Source: Lentimicrobiaceae bacterium
GTDB lineage: Bacteria; Bacteroidota; Bacteroidia; Bacteroidales; Lentimicrobiaceae
Direction: 5' to 3'
Assembly (NCBI GenBank): GCA_020636745.1
Contig: JACJXH010000001.1
Coordinates: 124,001-188,000 of the forward strand
DNA: 64,000 nt
How positions within the stretch are numbered: the stretch's first letter is position 1; each line of letters begins with the position of its first letter. Under the pieces are notes generated by a model that saw nothing but the letters and a program-made list of their open reading frames with translations, made no database searches and had not been told where the DNA came from. Shown here piece by piece: positions 54,412 through 61,921 of this stretch. Both the position numbers and the translations under genes were made by a program.

Positions 54412-55035
54412 CTAATTTAGCGCTTTTTCAAATTTTCCGTTCGCATTCTGCAGAAATCCGAGTTTTCTCAGGTACATGGAATATTGCTTGCTGTTGCTTT
54501 CAGAAATTACTTTTGTAAATCCATCGGCAATAAAACGTTTGCGCAACCTGAGGTAGATAAATTTCCCGTTTTTAAAATCACGATAGGCCGGAATTACATA
54601 GTCAAGGCCAACAGAAAGGCAATGGTCTTTTTCGCGGTGAGCCAGAAAAATACCGGCTACAGCCATATCGCGCAGGATAAAAAAGCTAATGGTATTCATT
54701 TCGGGTTTATACTCAAAACCAGGAAAAAACTTTTGTATTTCCTTGTCGTGAAACTGCAGAAAGCGAAGCAGGTACTTGTTATCAGCCCTTACTTCAAGAA
54801 TTTCAAAAACTTCTTTTTTGGAATAAATCTGGTAGAGATAATAAATGTCAACAACTGCAATGAACCCATTGAGAAAACCAACAGGCCATGCGCCAATCAG
54901 AAATCCATACATGGAAAAAGTGACAGCTCCGGCAAGATTTATCCATCTGAATTTGAGAATGGAGTTCATGGTCATTGAAACGGCAATGATAACCGAGGCG
55001 AGGTACCCCACCCATTCTAGTAAATTGGTATCCAT
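54412..55035 (-). CDS. YgjV-like membrane protein with a possible acetyltransferase-like C-terminus
   Basis: 207 residues. Residues about 5-72 hold three hydrophobic segments (EWVGYLASVIIAVSMTM, WINLAGAVTFSMYGFLIG, FLNGFIAVVDIYYLYQIY) resembling the YgjV inner-membrane family. The remaining soluble part (about 80-207) has a strand-helix layout with AVAGIFLAH, YVIPAYRDFKNGKFIYL and LRKRFIADGFTKVI that looks GNAT-like, although no clear acetyl-CoA loop is seen. Its position between ssnA and the dihydropyrimidinase gene suggests a link to purine use, perhaps transport, but that is inference. Confidence 0.6.
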   Translation of the reverse strand: MDTNLLEWVGYLASVIIAVSMTMNSILKFRWINLAGAVTFSMYGFLIGAWPVGFLNGFIAVVDIYYLYQIYSKKEVFEILEVRADNKYLLRFLQFHDKEIQKFFPGFEYKPEMNTISFFILRDMAVAGIFLAHREKDHCLSVGLDYVIPAYRDFKNGKFIYLRLRKRFIADGFTKVISESNSKQYSMYLRKLGFLQNANGKFEKALN

Positions 55036-55114
55036 TTTATTAAATATTTAAGCAACCTGAACATAGTTCCGGCTTGTTGAAAAATGGATGCAAAGTTAGG
55101 ATAAAGCAGGATAG

Positions 55115-56380
55115 TTAATGCATTTTTTGCCAGAGCCGATCTGCTTGAACTCTGGCTGCCGCCAATATCTGTTCTTCGTTTACGGTTGTAAGTCTGCCGT
55201 TTTCCACTATTATTTTGCCTTGCGAAATAACATGTTGAACTTGCTGTGATTCAATTCCGAAAAGGAAATGACCCAAAAAGTTGTTACAGTTGAAAGGTGT
55301 TGGAGTGTTGTAATCAATGACTACCAGGTTGTTTTCGCCATCACCTGAAAAATTGTTGGCATTTAAATAATGGTGAACATTTCTGAATCGCCTGTAAGTT
55401 TCGGAATAGTCAATCTGATCGAAATTATGCCCTGCAAAAAATGCTGATTTGGCACTGCGCAGCATATCGCTGTGCATGCCGTCGGTGCCAAGCATAATGC
55501 GCTTTCCAAGCCCGGCAGAGTTGAAAAATCCAACCGAGTTGTTGAGGTTGCTTTCCATGTTTTGAACTACCCACACAGGTGATTTCGCTATTTGTTCCCG
55601 CTCATATTCACTTAAATGCAAACAATGTCCAAGAATGGTTTTCGAAAAATCAAGCACACCGGCATTGGCCAGCCTGTCAATAAGACACTGATTGTAATTT
55701 TCAAAACAATGCAATGCATCTGATTTGTCTTCAGCTACATGTATATGGATGCCTGATTTTGAAAGCCGGGCAAGTTCAACGGCTTGATTTAAAGTTTCAT
55801 GGCCTACAGTAAAAGATGCATGAAGTCCAACCAGCCCCGGTCTTTTAGATAAATAATCTGCTGTTTCTTCGAGTCCGGCACGGGCAATTTCCAGTCCATC
55901 GCGGTCAGAAATTTCATAGCAGAGCAAGTGGCCAACACCTACTTCTTCAAAAGCTTCGGCAATGGTTTCAAGACTTCCTTGAATAGCATAGGGAGACGCA
56001 TGATGGTCAATGACAAATGTGACTCCGTTTTTGGCACATGCCATTGCTGTAACAAGTGCACTTGAGCGTATTATATCCAGGTCGAGGGCCTTGTCAAGTG
56101 TCCACCAGATGTATTGGAGTATTTCATTGAAATTCTCCGGATTTTTGCGCGGTGCACCCATTCCGCGGGCGAGTGCCGAATAAACATGGTGATGCCCGTT
56201 GGCAAATGATTTGGTGATATATTTTCCTGTGCAATCAATTATCGGAGAAGTGTTGTTTTCCGGAATTTCGTTTAATTGAGATATTTTTCCATGCACCCCT
56301 TCTTCAACTAAAAGATGTGTTGAACTAAAGGTAAGTGTTTCGGGGTCAATGTAAGTTCCGTTGGTTAAAAGGATAGCCAT
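55115..56380 (-). CDS. ssnA: SsnA-type aminohydrolase
   Basis: 421 residues from the ATG at 56378-56380. The amidohydrolase metal motif is NGHHHVYSALARGM (H63-H65), with further His residues in GLHASFTVGH and ILGHCLHLSE and Asp in MLGTDGMHSD. This composition matches SsnA, a guanine deaminase-like enzyme of purine clusters. It probably deaminates or hydrolyses an aminopurine or ring-opened product. The in-frame ATG at 56431 is rejected as a start because its extension has no family counterpart. It lies 96 bases after the fused xanthine dehydrogenase gene. Confidence 0.87.
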   Translation of the reverse strand: MAILLTNGTYIDPETLTFSSTHLLVEEGVHGKISQLNEIPENNTSPIIDCTGKYITKSFANGHHHVYSALARGMGAPRKNPENFNEILQYIWWTLDKALDLDIIRSSALVTAMACAKNGVTFVIDHHASPYAIQGSLETIAEAFEEVGVGHLLCYEISDRDGLEIARAGLEETADYLSKRPGLVGLHASFTVGHETLNQAVELARLSKSGIHIHVAEDKSDALHCFENYNQCLIDRLANAGVLDFSKTILGHCLHLSEYEREQIAKSPVWVVQNMESNLNNSVGFFNSAGLGKRIMLGTDGMHSDMLRSAKSAFFAGHNFDQIDYSETYRRFRNVHHYLNANNFSGDGENNLVVIDYNTPTPFNCNNFLGHFLFGIESQQVQHVISQGKIIVENGRLTTVNEEQILAAARVQADRLWQKMH

Positions 56381-56476
56381 AATTAAATATTTATTTAGGT
56401 AATCATTCACGGTAACGTGAAGTGTATTCATCGTTTCTGTATGCCCGGTAGTAAATTTCGTGCTTTCGGGTTTTGC

Positions 56477-59038
56477 TCAGATTTTTCTTTTCATTGGCAG
56501 TTGATATCTTCTGATTCCATCAAAATCGCAGAATGCATTTGCCACCGCAGCTGCAGTAGGTACTAAACCTATTTCGCCAAGTCCTTTGGCTCCATATGGC
56601 CCCACGGGATCTTTTACTTCGACACCCAACACAACTATTTCAGGAATGTCTTTTGCCCTTAATATTTGCAGATCGCGCATTTTTGTTGAAACCAGTTGAC
56701 CGTTTTGCATGGGTAAATCTTCGGTAAGCGCATACCCCAGGCCCATATGAACAGCTCCTTCAACCTGCCCTTCAAACATGGTTGGATTCATAATCTTGCC
56801 TGCATCATGCGCGGCATAAACAGTTTTAATATTACCCTGCTCATCAAGTACAACAAGCTGGGTTGCATATCCATATGCAAAATGAGTGATAATTTCCTTT
56901 GCCTCAGCTCCAGGTTTGGTAGTCCAGTCACAGGTGTAATTTCCCTTGTATACTTTCCCGATTAGTTCATGCAGTGTGCATGATTCTAAGTCTATACGTA
57001 TTTGTATTGAAGCGTCAAGAATAGCATTGCCCAGTAATGCCGTGGCTCTGGATGAGGTTGTCATACCTGTTGGAATGCCTGCACTTGTGTCTGATATTAC
57101 TTCGATGAATTGAGGTGGAATCCCTGTTTCCTGGTATAGGACCTGCTGGGCAATGGTATGAACACCTTGTCCCATTTCGGTCCATCCATGATGAATAATG
57201 ACCCGTTTTTCTGATTTTATTTCAATAATAACATCGCTAAAGTCGGCCATGCCATTGCCAACGCCACTGTTTTTAATGCCACAGGCCAGGCCCTTGAATG
57301 CAGCTTTATCATAATAAGGCTTAATGGCTTCGAGCGTTGCCTTTACACCAACGCCTTCTTTCAGCACCTGGCCTGTAGCGGTCATCTTTCCTTCGGCAAG
57401 TGCATTGTTATATCTGAATTGCCATCGATCAAAATGACCTTGTTTGCACAAATCATCAATACAACCTTCAAGGGCAAAACACACCTGATTGGCACCAAAT
57501 CCACGCATGGCTCCATTCGGAATATTGTTCGTATACACTGTCAGTGCTTCCAGATTAACACAAGGAAAATGGTAAGCTCCGGTTGCATGCCCGGCAACCC
57601 GTTCCATAACTTTTGTTCCTACCGATGCATATGCGCCAGTATCACCCACAGCAAAAAGTTTCAAGCCTGTGAATTGACCATTTTTGTCGCATCCAACAGT
57701 AATATCCATATACACCGGATGCCTTTTTGGGTGCATTCTGATTGACTCATCCCGGGAAAGAACCAGCCTTACTGGGCGCTTCAGTAACCAGGCAAAGAGT
57801 GATACATGCCCCTGAACAGTCATGTCTTCCTTGCCTCCAAAGCCTCCACCGGTTGATACCAGTGTAACTCTGATTTTTTCTTCCGGCAATTCAAGTAAAG
57901 ATGCAATTTGTTTGCGGTCTACATAAATTCCCTGGCCGTTGGCATACAAATGCACGCCATCTTCTTCGGGTATAGCAACAGCCCCTTCAGTTTCAAGAAA
58001 GGCGTGTTCAATCCGCTGGGTTTGATATTTGCCACTTGCAACGAAGGCTGAACCGGTAATAATTTTATCTGCATCGCCCCCACGATAAACGCGGCAGGTT
58101 TCAAGCAGGTTTGGTTGATTTTTGTGAACCTGTGCTGCTGTTGGTTTTAAAGCTTCATGCGGATCTGTAACCGGACTTAAAACTTCATATTCTACATTGA
58201 TGAGCGAGACAGCCTGTCTGGCAATTTCTTCATTCTCAGCAACAACTCCGGCTATTACATCACCTATGTAATGGGTTGTTTCCCCAATGCCAATCATCAA
58301 AGGCCAGTCTTTTACTATCAGGCCAATAAATCGTTCACCAGGAATGTCTTTTGCAGTGAAAATATTTATAACACCCTTTAATTCTAAGGCTTTAGTTGTA
58401 TCAATGCTCTTTACAATGGCTCTTGGGTGGTCCGAAAATTTTAATGCGCTGTGGAGCATACCCTTAAACTGCAGGTCGCCAACAAATTTGCGCTTTCCAA
58501 CAGCCATTTCGTAAGCTTCGTATTTGGGGTATGAACTTCCCACATTGGCTGTTATTGCAGAGGTATCTGCTTTTGCATGGCCGGCCAGTTTGGCTGAAGC
58601 CTCAAAAATGGCATCTATGATTTTTACATAACCTGTGCAACGGCATAAATTTAATGTAAGGGCTTTCTTAATCTCTTCACGGGTAGGGGTCGCGTTCTTC
58701 TGCAGTAAAACTTTTGTCCGCATGAGAAAACCGGGAGTGCAAAAGCCGCATTGTACAGCTCCTTTTTCAACAAATGTTTGTGCAATGACATCTTTGATAC
58801 TCTCAGGAATTCCTTCAAGCGTGTAAACTAAGGCACCTGCAAGGTTTTTCATCGGGGTCATGCAGGAGAGTTTGGCTTCTCCATTGATTTCAACCATACA
58901 GGCTCCACATGCGCCCTGACACGAACAGCCGTCTTTTACCGATGTAATGTTCTGGTCATTTCGCAGAAAATGAAGCAATCTTTTTTCCGGATTGCCAGTA
59001 TAATGAATGGGGTGCCCATTCAGGTTAAACTGTATCAT
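56477..59038 (-). CDS. xdhD: selenium-dependent-type xanthine dehydrogenase (fused 2Fe-2S and Mo domains)
   Basis: 853 residues in one chain. The first 2Fe-2S cluster is in KDGCSCQGACGACMV, the second in QCGFCTPGF and LCRCTGYVK, followed directly by the molybdenum-binding domains with no FAD domain between. GGGFGGKED, MRGFGANQ and GEIGLVPTAAAVANA are the cofactor-site motifs. The fusion and the GLGEIG ending match the Se-dependent xanthine dehydrogenase/XdhD group rather than classical xanthine dehydrogenase. The frame has no internal stop, so no selenocysteine is needed; the selenium would be a labile cofactor ligand. Electrons must leave through a partner, probably YgfK. It starts 4 bases after the threonine synthase-like gene. 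Confidence 0.9.
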   Translation of the reverse strand: MIQFNLNGHPIHYTGNPEKRLLHFLRNDQNITSVKDGCSCQGACGACMVEINGEAKLSCMTPMKNLAGALVYTLEGIPESIKDVIAQTFVEKGAVQCGFCTPGFLMRTKVLLQKNATPTREEIKKALTLNLCRCTGYVKIIDAIFEASAKLAGHAKADTSAITANVGSSYPKYEAYEMAVGKRKFVGDLQFKGMLHSALKFSDHPRAIVKSIDTTKALELKGVINIFTAKDIPGERFIGLIVKDWPLMIGIGETTHYIGDVIAGVVAENEEIARQAVSLINVEYEVLSPVTDPHEALKPTAAQVHKNQPNLLETCRVYRGGDADKIITGSAFVASGKYQTQRIEHAFLETEGAVAIPEEDGVHLYANGQGIYVDRKQIASLLELPEEKIRVTLVSTGGGFGGKEDMTVQGHVSLFAWLLKRPVRLVLSRDESIRMHPKRHPVYMDITVGCDKNGQFTGLKLFAVGDTGAYASVGTKVMERVAGHATGAYHFPCVNLEALTVYTNNIPNGAMRGFGANQVCFALEGCIDDLCKQGHFDRWQFRYNNALAEGKMTATGQVLKEGVGVKATLEAIKPYYDKAAFKGLACGIKNSGVGNGMADFSDVIIEIKSEKRVIIHHGWTEMGQGVHTIAQQVLYQETGIPPQFIEVISDTSAGIPTGMTTSSRATALLGNAILDASIQIRIDLESCTLHELIGKVYKGNYTCDWTTKPGAEAKEIITHFAYGYATQLVVLDEQGNIKTVYAAHDAGKIMNPTMFEGQVEGAVHMGLGYALTEDLPMQNGQLVSTKMRDLQILRAKDIPEIVVLGVEVKDPVGPYGAKGLGEIGLVPTAAAVANAFCDFDGIRRYQLPMKRKI

Positions 59039-59042
59039 GCCA

Positions 59043-60281
59043 TTATATTTTTCCTGTTAAAAATTGTTCAACCGCCTGCATGTCAGGTTTTACTGCTTCA
59101 GGAAGGTTCAAAAGGGGCTGAACCGCATTCAGGTCTTTTAAACCGCTTCCGGTGAGTAGAATTACATTTGACGAGTCTTCTGTTATCAGATTTGTTTGCA
59201 GATATTTGTTATATCCTGCAAATGCTGCTGCTGCCGCCGGTTCGGCAAAAATGCCAGTTTCACTTGCCATTATGGCTGCAGCCTGAAGAATCTCATGATC
59301 GCTTACTTTTATTATTTCGCCACTGTACTTTTGAATGTATTTTTTTGCCATCCTGAAGTTACGGGGTATATCCACCGAGATGCTGTCAGCTATGGTGGAT
59401 GACGATTTGTAACAAAATGTTTCGGTTTTGATATTATCAGCAAAATTACTGCTGCCTTCTGCCTGAACAGCAACAATCACTGGCATTTTGTAAATAATCC
59501 CAAGTTGCATCAAATCTTCAAAGCCTTTATAAACGCCTGAAATGATAACGCCATCGCCAACAGGTACGAATATTCTGTCGGGAATTTGATGTTTCATTTG
59601 ACTAAAAAGCTCAAACGAAACAGTTTTTTTGCCTTCAATGGTAAGTGGATTATATGCGGTGTTTCGATTATACCAGCCAAATTTTTGAGTCGCCTTAATG
59701 CTGAGGTCAAACGCTTGGTCGTAATTTCCTTCTACCGGGACCAGAATTGCGCCATACATCAGTATTTGTGTAAGTTTGGCTTTGGGAGCTGCAGCCGGAA
59801 CAAAAATCACCGCTTTTTGGTTTTGTGCAGCACACAATCCCGCCAGTGAAGAACCCGCATTACCCGTTGAAGCAGCGACAATCATTTTTATATCATGCTC
59901 CATGGCAAAGGCCGATACAACCGCTGATGCCCGATCTTTAAATGAAAATGTTGGATTTTGAGAGTCATCTTTCAGATAAAGCGTGTGATCAAAGGACTGA
60001 CCTCTCCATTTTGAGATTCGGTAAAGCGGAGTATCCCCAACTTTTAGAAAGGGACGGCTGTCATTGCTTTTTAATGGCAAAAGGTCAATAAAATGATTGT
60101 TTTCTATTGATTCAAATGTTTTGCCTCTCAGCGGTGTTTCATTGTATTTAACTTTTAATATGCCATGAGGAGGTTGACCAGGCTGTTGCTGTTTGCTGCA
60201 AATCGGACAAACATATACTACACCGTTTGCCGGAAACTCTGTGCCGCAGTCATTGCACTGATATGTGAATTTTTGATTCAT
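59043..60281 (-). CDS. threonine synthase-like PLP enzyme with zinc ribbon
   Basis: 412 residues from the ATG at 60279-60281. An N-terminal zinc ribbon (C9, C12, C25, C28) precedes a fold-type-II PLP domain: SFKDRAS gives the Schiff-base Lys (K115), STGNAGSSLAG binds the cofactor phosphate, and GDGVIISGVYKG sits later. It is similar to threonine synthase, but the gene is packed against xdhD and belongs to the purine arm. It may act on diaminopropionate, phosphoserine-like or threonine-like products rather than making threonine. A start 7 codons earlier (60302) is possible. Confidence 0.78.
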   Translation of the reverse strand: MNQKFTYQCNDCGTEFPANGVVYVCPICSKQQQPGQPPHGILKVKYNETPLRGKTFESIENNHFIDLLPLKSNDSRPFLKVGDTPLYRISKWRGQSFDHTLYLKDDSQNPTFSFKDRASAVVSAFAMEHDIKMIVAASTGNAGSSLAGLCAAQNQKAVIFVPAAAPKAKLTQILMYGAILVPVEGNYDQAFDLSIKATQKFGWYNRNTAYNPLTIEGKKTVSFELFSQMKHQIPDRIFVPVGDGVIISGVYKGFEDLMQLGIIYKMPVIVAVQAEGSSNFADNIKTETFCYKSSSTIADSISVDIPRNFRMAKKYIQKYSGEIIKVSDHEILQAAAIMASETGIFAEPAAAAAFAGYNKYLQTNLITEDSSNVILLTGSGLKDLNAVQPLLNLPEAVKPDMQAVEQFLTGKI

Positions 60282-60403
60282 GAAGTAATCCTGGTTTATC
60301 AATGAAACACATTACAAAGAAATAAAAGCTGTTTTCTTGCATTTCTTTGAACAAATGATTTAACTGGTTTCGAACCGGCAATCCGGACGATGCTCAAAAA
60401 GGA

Positions 60404-61882
60404 TTAGAGCCTTTTTAGCACCCCGGTTTCTTCATTAAATTCATGGATCATTTCGTCCCAGCGTGCTGCCTGATTGAATTGCTTATGCCAAATATTTCTG
60501 TCATGCCAGAGTTGGTTCAAATCTTCAATTTCTTTGGCTTGCTGTTCTACCCAGGTAAAGTATTTAAGATTATGAATGGCTTTGCGATCATAATAGTTGA
60601 GTTCCTTTAAATTATCAGTGCCTTGCCCCAAAATGCATTTTTCCATATCCTTGGCCGCCTGAAGATTGCTGTATGGTCCTTTTTCAGCGGTGAGCTCTTC
60701 AAGTCGCGAATGATACATTTCAGAAGAATCGGTTGCCAGACTGAAAATAATATCTTCGCCGGTCATTTCATAATATTTGGCAGCTTTGATGGCAGAAAGT
60801 AAGTTAGATACTCCCGAGATTCCCAGCAGGTGCAGTTTGCTAATCAGCTCTTCCTCAATGCCACAGGTTTTGAGGTATGCATGACCTTCCGGTTCGTTCA
60901 AGAGTCTGAAAATTCGCATGCAGTCTTCATCGTCAATGGCTGTAATCATATCGGTATTCTTTGTGTTGTGTACCCAGGGAACGTGTTTGTCGCCAATTCC
61001 TTCAATACGGTGGCCGCCAAAGCCATTGTTCAGCAGGGTAGGGCATTGCAGTGCTTCTGAAGCAATAATTTTCATCTGAGGAAAGAGGTTTTTCAGATAA
61101 TCTCCTGCGCCAATGGTGCCAGCTGAGCCGGTTGCAGAAACATAAGCAGCCAGTTGGCTTTTTTCGGATTTTACCGATTGATAAACTTCCTCAATGGCTG
61201 GTGCGGTCACATTGTAATGCCAGGCAGGATTGCCAAATTCGTCGAACTGATTAAAGATAACACAATCGGGCCGGTTGCGCCGGATGTCCCAACATTTGTC
61301 ATAAATTTCCTTTACGTTTGATTCGCAGCCCGGAGTCGCAATTACTTCTGCGCCTATATCTCTTAACCATGAAAATCGCTCTTTACTCATTTCTTCCGGA
61401 AGAATAGCCACAGCGGTAACGCCCATCAGATAAGAATCAAATGCACCTCCACGGCAATAATTTCCGGTTGATGGCCAGACTGCTTTGTGATAGGATGGGT
61501 CAAATTCACCTGTAATAATCCGGGGAGCCAAACAGCCATAGGCAGCGCCTACTTTGTGAGCTCCGGTTGGGAAGTATTTGCCAATGAGCAATATAATTCT
61601 GGCTTTTACTCCTGTAAGAGATGAAGGGATTTCAAGGTAGTTAACTCCGCCATATAATCCTCCTGTTTCTACTGGTTCGTTTTTCCATGTTATTCTGAAA
61701 AGGTTTGCCGGGTGCAAATCCCATAGACCTATGTTTTTCAGACTTTCTTTGATTTTTCCGGGTACGAGTTCCGGATTGCGCATCTGGCTAAAAGTGGGCA
61801 GTATGATTCCTTTTTCACGGAAACGTTCAATGGCTTTTTGCCTGGCAGCAGGGTTTACAATTTGGTTGCTAAGTGAGATCAT
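60404..61882 (-). CDS. cysteine synthase-like fold-type-II PLP enzyme of the purine cluster
   Basis: 492 residues, longer than ordinary cysteine synthases. The PLP Lys is K110 in PTGAHKVGAAYG; WPSTGNYCRGGAFDSYL provides the phosphate-binding Ser/Asn, and ATGSAGTIGAGDYL the second glycine loop. The C-terminal extension of about 120 residues (KYFTWVEQQAKEIEDLNQ) is helical and unassigned. It sits 39 bases after ygfK. In E. coli this place in the cluster is taken by diaminopropionate ammonia-lyase YgeX, so a related beta-elimination is a reasonable guess but is not proven. Confidence 0.72.
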   Translation of the reverse strand: MISLSNQIVNPAARQKAIERFREKGIILPTFSQMRNPELVPGKIKESLKNIGLWDLHPANLFRITWKNEPVETGGLYGGVNYLEIPSSLTGVKARIILLIGKYFPTGAHKVGAAYGCLAPRIITGEFDPSYHKAVWPSTGNYCRGGAFDSYLMGVTAVAILPEEMSKERFSWLRDIGAEVIATPGCESNVKEIYDKCWDIRRNRPDCVIFNQFDEFGNPAWHYNVTAPAIEEVYQSVKSEKSQLAAYVSATGSAGTIGAGDYLKNLFPQMKIIASEALQCPTLLNNGFGGHRIEGIGDKHVPWVHNTKNTDMITAIDDEDCMRIFRLLNEPEGHAYLKTCGIEEELISKLHLLGISGVSNLLSAIKAAKYYEMTGEDIIFSLATDSSEMYHSRLEELTAEKGPYSNLQAAKDMEKCILGQGTDNLKELNYYDRKAIHNLKYFTWVEQQAKEIEDLNQLWHDRNIWHKQFNQAARWDEMIHEFNEETGVLKRL

Positions 61883-61921
61883 GGGAAGTATTTTTAAATT
61901 CCGGTTTTTTAATAGGGTGAT

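Noticed and set aside
54484..54978. 164-codon open frame antisense to the YgjV-like gene
   Set aside because: The YgjV-like gene has proper membrane segments and operon spacing; the antisense frame does not.
56477..59038. Selenocysteine in the Se-type xanthine dehydrogenase
   Set aside because: The 853-codon frame has no internal TGA and the family uses selenium as a labile cofactor, not as an encoded residue.
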